From assembly GCA_963802915.1 (NCBI GenBank), contig CAWDKQ010000016.1, positions 248,001-312,000 on the forward strand: a stretch of DNA of 64,000 nucleotides, given 5' to 3'. Below the pieces are notes generated by a model. That model did not search any database, was not told where the DNA came from, and worked only from the letters and a program-made list of their open reading frames with translations. This stretch comes from JAICMB01 sp963802915 (GTDB lineage: Bacteria; Acidobacteriota; Terriglobia; Bryobacterales; Bryobacteraceae). The stretch's first letter is position 1. The number at the start of each line of letters is the position of its first letter. Below are positions 1-8,285 of the stretch, in pieces. A program made the position numbers and the translations under genes.

Positions 1-849
1 CATCAACGCCGCTCCAAAAATCAGTGTCATGAGATCGGGAAGAATTTGGCGCAGCCTCATGCGGCGAGTCTCTCGGCTACGCCAACCAATCAGGGCGCTC
101 GCTAGCAACAAACCCGCTTGTCCGCCCACAAGAATCGCGGGGATCTCGATCGCTCCATGCGGCAACAGCCATCCGAACAGGAATGGCGATTGACCCGCAT
201 GGATGTAGTCGAATCCCACGGCCCCAAGAATCACGCCGTTATAAAACAGCACAACGATAGTGCCGATACCCCATGTGATGCCCAACGCCATGGTGAAAGC
301 TGTGACCTGAATGTTATGGGTCATCAGCATCGCGGCGAACGGGCTCTTCTGGCCAGCTAGCCGGTCGTTCTTCGCGCCTTCTTCGCGCTTCACGCGCTCC
401 GCCGGAGTCTCGTTCAAGCCTTGAAACGGCATGATGCTGCGCTTCGCATCGGGATCGAACTTCAATGCGGCCGCGCCAAATACGCAGCCCGCGACCGTGA
501 GCGCGAAGGCCAGCCAGAACGGTGCGATGCGCCGGCGGAACGTGCTTGGAAAAGTCTGAGTAAACCAATGCCATACGTTCAGCCTCCCCTTCTGTTGGGC
601 GGTTGAGTGGATTTCACCGTAGGCCCGTGCGACGATGCCTTCCAGGTAGCGTCGCAAATCGACTTCACCGGAGAATGTCGCGATCTTGGCGAGATCGGCC
701 GAACATCGCTGGTACAGTTCGTGAAGCGTGAGCACGTCGCGTAACGGCAGCTTCCGTTCCGGATCGCGCTCCATGTCCTGGAGCATTTTCTCAAGCCGCT
801 CCCATTGGGGACGCTCGTCCTTTACGAATCGCTCCAGGTCGATAATCAT
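1..849 (-). CDS. SpoIIM-family (DUF95) integral membrane protein, partial at window edge
   Basis: The reading frame is open from an ATG at 849 to the window edge (283 codons, C-terminus missing). The start overlaps the stop of the DUF58 gene as ATGA, so translation is probably coupled. A soluble helical N-terminal part of about 100 residues is followed by hydrophobic segments near residues 108-129, 180-212 and 226-255, and another begins at the edge. The stretch MTHNIQVTAF followed by a glycine-rich membrane segment and LLPHGAIEIPAI is typical of SpoIIM/DUF95 proteins. The family is named after the Bacillus engulfment protein, but in non-sporulating Gram-negative bacteria it usually sits beside MoxR, DUF58 and RDD genes, as here. 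The molecular role outside sporulation is unknown. It is missed by ORF callers that need a stop codon because it runs off the window. Confidence 0.85.
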   Translation of the reverse strand, partial: MIIDLERFVKDERPQWERLEKMLQDMERDPERKLPLRDVLTLHELYQRCSADLAKIATFSGEVDLRRYLEGIVARAYGEIHSTAQQKGRLNVWHWFTQTFPSTFRRRIAPFWLAFALTVAGCVFGAAALKFDPDAKRSIMPFQGLNETPAERVKREEGAKNDRLAGQKSPFAAMLMTHNIQVTAFTMALGITWGIGTIVVLFYNGVILGAVGFDYIHAGQSPFLFGWLLPHGAIEIPAILVGGQAGLLLASALIGWRSRETRRMRLRQILPDLMTLIFGAALM

Positions 850-2174
850 AAAAGCTGCCGTTGCTTGATCTCCGCGTAGAGCGAAGCGAGTTGCAAGCCT
901 TCTTTGCCCGGATCGAGCATCGCGAATTGCACGCCTTGATGCTCCAGTCCTTTTGCCAGTTCACGCAGCTTCATCCACAGCACGTGCCCTGCAAGATCTC
1001 GATAAACATCGTCGACGCTTTCCACTTGGTTCCCCCGGAACAGCGGCTGCGCTCCTTCCGGCTTCGCCATTCCGACAACCACGAGGTGTTGCCGCCGCAG
1101 AAGACGAACGTTCTGGACGAAGCTCTCCGCCAGCGCGGGATCGTCGAGCTCCGTCAGAAAGACGATGAGAGCTCGACGCCGCAGCTTTAGCCGCAGCATT
1201 GTGCAGACTTCATCGAAGTCCGGGCTGACGATGCGTGGTTCGAGCGTGTATAACGCTTCGCGGCACGATGCATAATGCGATTTGCCACTGCGCGCCCGAA
1301 CAAATCCATGGACGCGATCGCTAAACGTGACGAGCCCGAACCGATCGCCTCGCTTCTCCGCCGCCAGTGCCAGCAGCAGCGATGCCGTGATATTGCGCTC
1401 CAATATGCTGGTCTGCTCCTCACCGAGCGGACGCGCCGTCAGCCGCGATGAATCGAGTACGATATAGACTTCCTGTGTGCGCTCCACCTGAAAAACGCGC
1501 GTGATCGGATGCCCGCGCCGCGCCGTCGCTTTCCAATCGATCTCATCGAAGCCATCGCCGGGCGAATACTCGCGCAGCTTCTCGAACTCCCGGCCTTTCC
1601 CGACCTGGCGGTGGATGCGCAAACCAACCTGAGGACGGCGCAGAAAAAGATTCGGGGCGTTCTTCTGTTCCGACGCGAGGTTTGGATACACGCGAATCTC
1701 CGTCTCGATCGGAAGCAGCACCCGCGGCTGCCAGAGACGTAACGGAGATGGCACCTCTACAGCGCAGAGATTCAGGAAATATCGCCCACGCTTTACGGGT
1801 TTACAGGTCCACTCGATGCGAGAGAACTCGACGCCGGACGGGAGCGTAACCACTTGCTCGTCCGAAGCCGAACCAATCTCATCGGCCAAGACCGGTCCGA
1901 TACGAACAACCCGCCCGCGCTGATCCTTCGAGCGGAATGTGAATTCTATCGACCCGGCGCGATCCTTCCACAGACGAACTAACCGCGGCCCCGCAACCTG
2001 GACTTGCGACAACGCCCGCCGTCCCAATATCGCATCGAATACGACAGCCAACAACACAACCACCAAAACCGCGGCAGCCGGAATCACCCACACATCCGCG
2101 AAGAGCAGCGTGAGAGCGGGTATTCCAGCTATAGCCACCACTGCGAGCAGCGCCGCGGACGGTACGATTTTCAT
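846..2174 (-). CDS. DUF58 domain-containing membrane protein
   Basis: A protein of 442 aa. Two hydrophobic segments lie near residues 7-27 and 31-50. The DUF58 signature REYSPGDGFDEIDWKATAR covers residues 201-219. It is followed by a von Willebrand A-like region starting VYIVLDSSR, where D241-S-S resembles a metal-ion adhesion (MIDAS) site. DUF58 proteins are almost always encoded beside a MoxR AAA+ ATPase and are thought to be its partner in assembling or activating membrane or periplasmic complexes. The start ATG at 2174 overlaps the MoxR stop by 4 nt, and its own stop overlaps the next start by 4 nt. The family assignment is secure; the substrate is unknown. Confidence 0.9.
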   Translation of the reverse strand: MKIVPSAALLAVVAIAGIPALTLLFADVWVIPAAAVLVVVLLAVVFDAILGRRALSQVQVAGPRLVRLWKDRAGSIEFTFRSKDQRGRVVRIGPVLADEIGSASDEQVVTLPSGVEFSRIEWTCKPVKRGRYFLNLCAVEVPSPLRLWQPRVLLPIETEIRVYPNLASEQKNAPNLFLRRPQVGLRIHRQVGKGREFEKLREYSPGDGFDEIDWKATARRGHPITRVFQVERTQEVYIVLDSSRLTARPLGEEQTSILERNITASLLLALAAEKRGDRFGLVTFSDRVHGFVRARSGKSHYASCREALYTLEPRIVSPDFDEVCTMLRLKLRRRALIVFLTELDDPALAESFVQNVRLLRRQHLVVVGMAKPEGAQPLFRGNQVESVDDVYRDLAGHVLWMKLRELAKGLEHQGVQFAMLDPGKEGLQLASLYAEIKQRQLL

Positions 2175-3136
2175 CTTGGCACTGCCACCTCGCCGAGGAT
2201 TTTCGTCACCACTTCGCCGACCGTCTGCCCTTCGATCTCAAACTCCGGACGCAGAATCAGACGATGCTCCAGGACCGGATTCGCCATGGCGCGGATGTCA
2301 TCGGGTGTCACGAAATCGCGGCCTTCAATCGCGGAATGCGCCCTCGATGCGAGTAGCAGCGCCTGTGTGGCGCGAGGTCCTGCCCCGACCAGAACACTCT
2401 CGTGACCGCGCGTGCGGCGGATCACGTCGACAAGATACGCGACCAGCTCTTCGCGGATCAGCACATCGTTGAGACACATCCGCAGCGAGGGAATGTCCGC
2501 GGCGCTCGCACACGCCTGCACCGCACCATGAGCCAGCGTTTCCTCCGGCGAGTCCGCCCCCAGCATTCTTCGTGCAAGCAACAACTCCTCTTCCCGCGCC
2601 GGCCAGGTCATCGAGATCTTCAGCATGAAGCGATCCTTCTGCGCTTCCGGCAATGGATACGTGCCTTCGTACTCGATCGGATTTTGCGTCGCAAATACAG
2701 TGAAATTGGAAGGTAGCCGGTGCGTCTCGCGATCGATGGTCACGGTTCGCTCCTGCATGGCCTGCAATAATGCCGATTGCGTTTTGGCAGGGGCGCGATT
2801 GATCTCATCGGCCAACAGGAAGCTTGTGAAAATCGGCCCGCGCACCAGCGTGAACTCACCGCGCTGGAGATTGAAGACGTTCGTGCCCGTGATGTCGGCG
2901 GGCATCAGATCCGGCGTAAACTGCACACGCGCAAACTCGCAGCCGAGCACGTGCGCCAGCGTTCGCGCCAGCAGCGTCTTTGCAAGCCCCGGCACGCCTT
3001 CGATGAGCGCGTGCTGTCCCGTGAAGATCACCACCAGGCATTGATCCATGACCTCGTCCTGTCCGATGATCACCTTCCGCACTTCGCGCCGCACATCCTC
3101 GAGAGTGCTGGTGAGTTTTTCCAGGTTTGCGTTCAT
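2171..3136 (-). CDS. MoxR-family AAA+ ATPase
   Basis: A protein of 321 aa, the normal MoxR length. Walker A is GVPGLAKT (about residues 47-54), Walker B with the MoxR-typical DEINRAP is at 110-116, and sensor-1/second-region motifs ATQNPIEYEGTYPLPEAQ and an arginine-rich C-terminal lid follow. MoxR ATPases are chaperone-like and act on VWA-type partners to mature or activate complexes. The partner here is most likely the overlapping DUF58 product. The start lies 1 nt after the DUF4350 stop, consistent with one transcript. All catalytic motifs look intact. Confidence 0.95.
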   Translation of the reverse strand: MNANLEKLTSTLEDVRREVRKVIIGQDEVMDQCLVVIFTGQHALIEGVPGLAKTLLARTLAHVLGCEFARVQFTPDLMPADITGTNVFNLQRGEFTLVRGPIFTSFLLADEINRAPAKTQSALLQAMQERTVTIDRETHRLPSNFTVFATQNPIEYEGTYPLPEAQKDRFMLKISMTWPAREEELLLARRMLGADSPEETLAHGAVQACASAADIPSLRMCLNDVLIREELVAYLVDVIRRTRGHESVLVGAGPRATQALLLASRAHSAIEGRDFVTPDDIRAMANPVLEHRLILRPEFEIEGQTVGEVVTKILGEVAVPR

Positions 3137-3137
3137 C

Positions 3138-4169
3138 TCAGTCCCGATGAGTAACTACGCTTTGCAATCTCTTGTAGATCTCCACAGGTTTCCCCTTCCC
3201 TTTCGCAAGCTGGCGGATCACGTCGCGTTTTTCTAATGTGAAAGACTGGCCGCTTTTCTCCCATTCGGCGAGGCACGTCGCAATTAATTCCGGCTCGGGA
3301 ATATTTCTACGCAGGAGATGCTGGAGCGCGGAGGCCATCGCAGGTCGAGCCTCATCGGACACCCCGGTTCGGCGCGGCGGAAGCAGCGGCGAAGCGTTTC
3401 GCCAGATGAACAGGAGTGCCAGAATCAGCAATCCCAAGCCAAGGCCCATTAGCCGGTATTTTCTCGCCAACATGACCACACTGGCAGTTTCGGAAAGCCC
3501 CAGATGATGCTCATCGAAGACGATCGCGCGATTGGGACCCAGCACCTCGGTGAGCAGCGGCGTGTTCCGCTCCGTCGCTAGCGCCTCATTGCTGAAGGGA
3601 TACGCCGAGTCCACCAGAACAATCGAGCCTTTTCCAAACGGTTTCTCGATAACCGGCGCAACTTTTGCGCCAATCTTCATCACCAGCGCGGTCTGTTTCG
3701 GCAAGCCGCTCTCTCGTTCGTCCGATTGCAGCCTGCGAACATATACGAACGTCACGCCCCAGCGCTTTTCGAGAACACTATCCTTCACTTCCATCTGCTC
3801 CGATGCCCGCCTCACGGGTGTCATCGCAATCACTATGCGAGTGCCACGCGAAGCAATCTGCTCAAATTGTTCGAAATCGGCTTGCGTCCAGAGAACAAAA
3901 GTGAACGGATCTTCGCCGAGCCACAGCATCGTCTCCGCGGGCTGCCGAAAATCGTCGGGCTCGCGGAAATTTCGCTGCACGGAATAGCCGGGCAAGTTGG
4001 CGAGGCTTTCGAATAGCACCTTCGAACCAAGCGGATCCGCGCGAAACGACGAATACACAGGATAAATATCGCCGGATTCGAGGCGCAAATCGTAGAGCTG
4101 GACCAAGCCCCACGTGAATGCCGCGAATACGATCGCGAGCGCGGCCCAGGCGAGTTTATTGTTCGACAC
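3138..4169 (-). CDS. DUF4350 domain-containing membrane protein
   Basis: A protein of 343 aa with a GTG start overlapping the end of the DUF4129 gene by 14 nt. There is an N-terminal membrane anchor (about residues 7-28), then a soluble part resembling the DUF4350 region, with YSSFRADPLGSKVLFE near residue 40 and a beta/alpha pattern (MLWLGEDPF, VIAMTPVRR, GKGSIVLVDSAYPFSNEAL). A second membrane segment lies near residues 235-255, followed by a cytoplasmic tail. DUF4350 proteins recur in MoxR/DUF58/DUF4129 operons, where the soluble part is predicted to resemble a glutamine-amidotransferase-like fold without known activity. The identification rests on context plus these landmarks. Confidence 0.75.
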   Translation of the reverse strand: MSNNKLAWAALAIVFAAFTWGLVQLYDLRLESGDIYPVYSSFRADPLGSKVLFESLANLPGYSVQRNFREPDDFRQPAETMLWLGEDPFTFVLWTQADFEQFEQIASRGTRIVIAMTPVRRASEQMEVKDSVLEKRWGVTFVYVRRLQSDERESGLPKQTALVMKIGAKVAPVIEKPFGKGSIVLVDSAYPFSNEALATERNTPLLTEVLGPNRAIVFDEHHLGLSETASVVMLARKYRLMGLGLGLLILALLFIWRNASPLLPPRRTGVSDEARPAMASALQHLLRRNIPEPELIATCLAEWEKSGQSFTLEKRDVIRQLAKGKGKPVEIYKRLQSVVTHRD

Positions 4170-5694
4170 GGGCCCTCGTCGCCGAAAGATTTTCTTCCAC
4201 CTTCGTCACGTGTTCGGGCGTCACCTCGTACATGCCGTACCAGCTCCGCTCGAATACGGCCACCGTGTCGTTGAAGACCGGAAGGATCTCGGGCTTCGAG
4301 CGCGCCCGCCGGCGCAACTCACGCGCATAATCGTTGTTCGACTTACCTCGATCGATGGCGATCAGCGAATTGCCTCCCAGGTACGCGAGGTTGGCAAGAT
4401 ATAGGGCGCGCACCGCAAGACGCAGGTCGTTGCGGGCAACGCAGTCGCGGGCTGTGCGAAGCCACTCATCAGGAGGCAACTGATCCGCCCGCGTGTCATC
4501 GCTCGCCAGGTCGGGAAGCGCAACAGCGGCTGGCTCCGCTTGCGCGGGCTTTCGCGACCTCCTCCGAAAAGTCCGCACAAATAGAATTAGAGAAATCAGG
4601 ATTGCCACGCCGAGCAGGACATAGAACCACAGCCGCAAGGCCGGCAATGGTTGCTTATTCGGACCCTGCGATCCCTTCGGCCGAAAACGTTCGTGCAGCC
4701 ACTTCGCGAAGTCATCTGACCACTCATCCAGCTTCTTTTCCACGGTATCGAGCGCGTGTGTGAACCAGTTCTGGGCCGGCTCGGCATGCGTCCGATGCGG
4801 CATGCGCCAGGAGAACTCAGGCCGCTTCAAGACATCGTCGATCGAGCGGTTCATCTCCTGCGCGGCAGGCTGAGCATGCATGACGCAGCCGCTCACGATG
4901 AGAAGCAGCAACGCCACCTTCGCCGCGATGGACTTAAGTTGCGCCCTCAGATCCTCGCCCGTCGCAAGGGACTCTCCATAAAAGCATCGCAACACGTAAA
5001 CCGCTTTGACCAGCGGATCGACGATGGCATAGGTGAGCGCTACGGTGATGACGAGAAACGTGGAATTGAGCGCCAGTAATTCGTTGCGGGCGAGGTCGGT
5101 CTGAATGCCGAGATACGATTTGAGCAACTGCGGAATCAATAACAACAACACTCCGATGTTCGCGCATACCACGATCGAGAGCAGCGCGAGCAATCCGAGA
5201 GCGCCCCAATTCTGCGCCGGCCACAATCGCGCCTGACGCCGCGCGGAGCCGATCAACTCGCTCATGCTGGAGCCCTCATACGAAATCGCCGTCAGGTTTT
5301 GATAGAACCCGAATGCGTCTCCGAACGGAAGGGTGATCAGCGCCGCCAGCGGAAGAACGATGAATTTGGTCGGTTGCAGCGTCGCCTGCACGAATGCGAG
5401 TCGCCAAAACGATGCCGGCCGGCTGCCTGTCAGCACAGACCGCAGGGCCTGCGCGAAGACCGCCTGCCATACCGACATCCATACAAACATGACGGCGACT
5501 CCAAGCGCGGCAGGAGCCGAGTGCTCATAAGCTGATGCGGCGCGGCTCATGTCGGCCCAGAAGAAAAGGAATGCGAGAAGGAACGGAAGCGTTCCGATGT
5601 AGTAAGCCGCTACTGCGCCGGCCGGAGCGCTACGCAAAAGGTAAGTGGCTTCCTCGATCAGGTCCAGACTGTCTTTGCCACGCTCGCGTGCCAT
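4156..5694 (-). CDS. DUF4129 domain-containing multi-pass membrane protein
   Basis: A protein of 512 aa if the ATG at 5694 is used. That ATG shares one base with the upstream gene's TAA stop (TAATG), so it is preferred over an in-frame GTG at 5706. The N-terminal half has several membrane segments, and another TM lies around residues 350-370. The C-terminal 90 residues carry the DUF4129 pattern (DEWLRTARDCVARNDLRLAVRALYLA is reduced here to its landmarks: W, R-A-L-Y, and NDYARELRRR). In other organisms DUF4129 often follows transglutaminase domains or occurs alone in MoxR operons. A role in a membrane-associated complex is likely but unproven. Confidence 0.8.
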   Translation of the reverse strand: MARERGKDSLDLIEEATYLLRSAPAGAVAAYYIGTLPFLLAFLFFWADMSRAASAYEHSAPAALGVAVMFVWMSVWQAVFAQALRSVLTGSRPASFWRLAFVQATLQPTKFIVLPLAALITLPFGDAFGFYQNLTAISYEGSSMSELIGSARRQARLWPAQNWGALGLLALLSIVVCANIGVLLLLIPQLLKSYLGIQTDLARNELLALNSTFLVITVALTYAIVDPLVKAVYVLRCFYGESLATGEDLRAQLKSIAAKVALLLLIVSGCVMHAQPAAQEMNRSIDDVLKRPEFSWRMPHRTHAEPAQNWFTHALDTVEKKLDEWSDDFAKWLHERFRPKGSQGPNKQPLPALRLWFYVLLGVAILISLILFVRTFRRRSRKPAQAEPAAVALPDLASDDTRADQLPPDEWLRTARDCVARNDLRLAVRALYLANLAYLGGNSLIAIDRGKSNNDYARELRRRARSKPEILPVFNDTVAVFERSWYGMYEVTPEHVTKVEENLSATRARVEQ

Positions 5695-5999
5695 TATTTG
5701 GTCCACGCGGTTCCGTCGTGAACGGCGGCTGGAATCAGCGTCAGGATACGGCCGGCGCTATAGAAGACGATCCAGGCGAGCAGCAATCCCGCGATGGGAA
5801 GAACGCCGGCGACGAGTCGGAGCAGCTTACGCCGCGACGCTCCCTTAGCATTGTGCAACTGCTTTAGGCATGTTGCGCAGACGACGCGGCCCTCGTGTTC
5901 GGTCACGCACTCGCGGCAGAAGGAATTGCGGCACACCGGGCAACGCGCTACCGCTTCGCGGAATTCGTGCACGAAACAACGCTGTTGCGCGAGGCTCAC
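5694..5999 (-). CDS. Small B-box-like zinc-finger protein with one C-terminal TM segment
   Basis: A protein of 101 aa with a GTG start at 5999 that overlaps the preceding stop as GTGA. The first 45 residues are packed with potential zinc ligands: C8, H11, C20-x2-C23, C28-x2-C31, H35 and C40-x2-C43, an arrangement resembling a B-box or double zinc ribbon. A basic stretch (SRRKLLR) precedes one hydrophobic helix at about residues 60-85. The result would be a cytoplasmic zinc finger tethered to the membrane. I do not recognise a specific family. An upstream extension in the same frame exists but would overlap the preceding gene extensively. Confidence 0.7.
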   Translation of the reverse strand: MSLAQQRCFVHEFREAVARCPVCRNSFCRECVTEHEGRVVCATCLKQLHNAKGASRRKLLRLVAGVLPIAGLLLAWIVFYSAGRILTLIPAAVHDGTAWTK

Positions 6000-6910
6000 G
6001 TTGTGGTCCTGTGCGAGAGCAAGGCGAAAATTCCGATGATGCCGAATACTGTATAAGCGACGGCGTTCGCGACTGCCACGTCCCAGATCGGATCGCGCCA
6101 GTAATCGAAACCCATGGGATTCCGAAATGCGGCCTGAACGTCGGTCGCTACAATCACCTGTTCGGTGATGTACGAAATAGCAGCCCACGCCAAAGCCAGA
6201 GCGATCGCCGCGCGTGCAACGCGACTGATGGTGCTGCCATGCTGCTTCACGGCGGCGATGACTGCGCACAAAACCATGCCGATGTGCGTACCGGCCAGGA
6301 CGTTTGCAATCGCGCCACCGTGCGAATTCAGGCGTAACGGGGTCAATGACGCAACAGCGAACATGGCCGCAAACGCGGCGTAGTGCATGCCTCCTTTATA
6401 GGGATGCAGCGCGGGAGGAACGGTCGGGCCGTCCACGTGAGGATGCGCTGCCAGCCACTCCGCCGGTAGAGGTCCCTGATATTTTTCAATCTCGGTCCTC
6501 AGTGCGCGCGAAAACTTTTGCGCTGCTTCCACACTTTTCAGCGTAGACAGATGCTGGGTGCTCACGCGAGTCTTGAGTGCGCATTGGACCAGTGGCCGGG
6601 TCAGGCCGAAGATTAGCAGCCCTGTCCCCGTGAGTCCGCACAGCACAGCCCAAATGTAATGGTCTGCCACAAGAAGCCCCAGCGTGAAAGCAGCCGCGAT
6701 CGCGGCGAGCACGAGGCCGTAAAAGCGCGCGGGATTCTCCACTTCAGCGATCACGAGTCCCTGAATGTCAGAAAAGTAGAAGCGGCGATATTCCTGGGCG
6801 AGCACGTTGGAGCTAACCAGCAGCAAGTGATCCGGACCAAGCCAAAGTCGCTGGCGGAAAATGAGTCCAGCCGAGCCGGGGAGCCGCTTGTACGGAGTAG
6901 CGGCTGTCAT
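5996..6910 (-). CDS. Multi-pass membrane protein of unknown function
   Basis: A protein of 304 aa from the ATG at 6910, which overlaps the preceding stop as ATGA. An N-terminal soluble region (LIFRQRLWLGPDHLLLVSS, followed by YFSDIQGLVI) looks like a small beta-rich PH-like module. Two TM segments follow (around residues 65-105), then a polar loop with KFSRALRTEIEKYQ, then about four more TM segments up to the C-terminus. No known family was recognised. Its position between two zinc-finger membrane proteins, with translational overlap on both sides, suggests that the three products act together. Confidence 0.7.
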   Translation of the reverse strand: MTAATPYKRLPGSAGLIFRQRLWLGPDHLLLVSSNVLAQEYRRFYFSDIQGLVIAEVENPARFYGLVLAAIAAAFTLGLLVADHYIWAVLCGLTGTGLLIFGLTRPLVQCALKTRVSTQHLSTLKSVEAAQKFSRALRTEIEKYQGPLPAEWLAAHPHVDGPTVPPALHPYKGGMHYAAFAAMFAVASLTPLRLNSHGGAIANVLAGTHIGMVLCAVIAAVKQHGSTISRVARAAIALALAWAAISYITEQVIVATDVQAAFRNPMGFDYWRDPIWDVAVANAVAYTVFGIIGIFALLSHRTTT

Positions 6911-7503
6911 TGCAATCTGGTCCGCACCGTGAAAACCACTACATAGATGAGGACACCCCATCCGACAAGTTCCAGTAAGGCGATCAGCCCCGCGATCACA
7001 AAACGGATCTTGGTGCGTGGCACGACGGTGAACGATTTATTCCAGTAACGGATCACCAGGAACAGTGTCGCCGGCGCCGAGATGATTGTGAGCGGCCACA
7101 GAAGAATCGGGGCGGTAGCAAGCAGCAATGCCATGCTGTCGTAGAGCATGCGGCGGCTATCCAAAGTCGCGAGTTTGCCTTGCTTGCGATGCGCGTCGAT
7201 ACAGGAAGGACACCAGTTCTGCCCGTTTAGTTCCACCTGGCACAGAGCGCACAGAAACCGGCCGCATTGATCGCAGGGAACGTGAGCTTTCTTGCGGGCG
7301 TGATAAAAGCAGGTTGCTTCCGTGCCTTCCACGGCGAATTCGGAAATCGCCGCACCATCGCCGCGAAGGAATGCGGGAAAAACGAGAGCTGTGATGGGGG
7401 CCCGGCAATTCGGACAATACGTCTCGTAGTCCAGATTCCAGGTGTCCGCCGGGAGAGCGCGTTTGCAGACGGGGCAGCCGATGGCGTGAACGGTCGGAGT
7501 CAC
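6907..7503 (-). CDS. Zinc-ribbon/B-box membrane protein
   Basis: A protein of 198 aa with a GTG start overlapping the RDD gene stop as GTGA. Two zinc-binding regions can be seen: an N-terminal ribbon CPVC...CPNC (residues about 10-36) and a second cluster containing CFYHARKKAHVPCDQCGRF, then CALC and CPSC (residues about 67-105). Two hydrophobic segments near the C-terminus (about residues 125-155 and 168-195) anchor it in the membrane. B-box-like fingers of this kind occur in bacterial membrane proteins next to rhomboid or RDD genes, usually without a known role. The frame is certain; the function is not. Confidence 0.75.
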   Translation of the reverse strand: MTPTVHAIGCPVCKRALPADTWNLDYETYCPNCRAPITALVFPAFLRGDGAAISEFAVEGTEATCFYHARKKAHVPCDQCGRFLCALCQVELNGQNWCPSCIDAHRKQGKLATLDSRRMLYDSMALLLATAPILLWPLTIISAPATLFLVIRYWNKSFTVVPRTKIRFVIAGLIALLELVGWGVLIYVVVFTVRTRLQ

Positions 7504-8243
7504 GAACGAATCACTCGGGTGTCGCAGAGGCGGTCGTGAAGAGCCCGTTTTTCATCATCGAAACCGGCGATGATATAGCCGATGGTGAACGTAAAATCGT
7601 TCAATACCTTGGCGAGGTAGCGGCACAGCGAGCGCGTATAGGTCAATGGTCGGCCGTCCGGCCGGACCACTTTCAGATGACAGACCATCTTGCCCGGAGT
7701 CGCGCCGAAACGTCCGACGAACAGCGTTTCATAGATGCCGCGAATTACAATGCCGATCGCACTGAGGATTCCGATTGCGATGAAGATCCTTACAGGATCG
7801 TGGGGATCGTAGGCCGCCAGATTGATAAAGGGCGTGTAAAACAACGAGACTACGCCCATTATGAGGCCGTCGATCACTACGGCAACGAAGCGAATCCAAA
7901 ACCCGCCATATTGTCGGAATCCGGCCGGCAGAACGCCTTCCCGAAGTTTTTGAGCGTAGATCGGTTTGCAATAGCCGCAGACGAGAGTATCGCCGAAGGC
8001 TACCAGTTCGTCCGCCGCGAAGGCTCGGCCGCATTGCGTGCAGATTCGTGTGTCGGGAAGAGGCGGAGCGCCGGCCGCCGTTGCGACTCCGACTTGAAGC
8101 GAACCATAAGACTGCCAGTTAGCCATCCCCGGACTCCAGACGAGAGTATCCGGTGCGATTCGTCCCGAAGCGACGAGGTTTTGGAACGCGTCGTCGTCCA
8201 CGGGACCGGCCTGTCGGCCTGCTTCTGCGTAATACCACTGCAT
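7500..8243 (-). CDS. GYF_2/zinc-ribbon/RDD-domain membrane protein
   Basis: A protein of 247 aa. Residues 1-50 (WYYAEAGRQAGPVDDDAFQ, then LVWSPGMANWQ) match the GYF_2 domain pattern, a predicted protein-interaction module. A zinc ribbon follows, with CTQCGRAF and CGYCKP (about residues 67-95). The last 140 residues form an RDD domain with three membrane helices and conserved R and D residues (FWIRFVAVVIDGLI, RFGATPGKMVCHLKVV, TYTRSLCRYLAK). It is the first gene of the overlapping membrane operon, 42 nt downstream of the nucleotidyltransferase-like gene, so it may have its own promoter or be read through from kdsB-pyrG-kdsA. Confidence 0.85.
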   Translation of the reverse strand: MQWYYAEAGRQAGPVDDDAFQNLVASGRIAPDTLVWSPGMANWQSYGSLQVGVATAAGAPPLPDTRICTQCGRAFAADELVAFGDTLVCGYCKPIYAQKLREGVLPAGFRQYGGFWIRFVAVVIDGLIMGVVSLFYTPFINLAAYDPHDPVRIFIAIGILSAIGIVIRGIYETLFVGRFGATPGKMVCHLKVVRPDGRPLTYTRSLCRYLAKVLNDFTFTIGYIIAGFDDEKRALHDRLCDTRVIRS

Positions 8244-8285
8244 ATTTGGCGGCTTATGTTTAATGTAGCGCGGGCTTGTTGGGAG

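Noticed and set aside
5694..6269. Longer 191-aa version of the small zinc-finger protein
   Set aside because: The extra N-terminus is arginine/histidine-rich shadow sequence over the neighbouring gene; the GTG at 5999 forms the GTGA overlap seen elsewhere in the operon.
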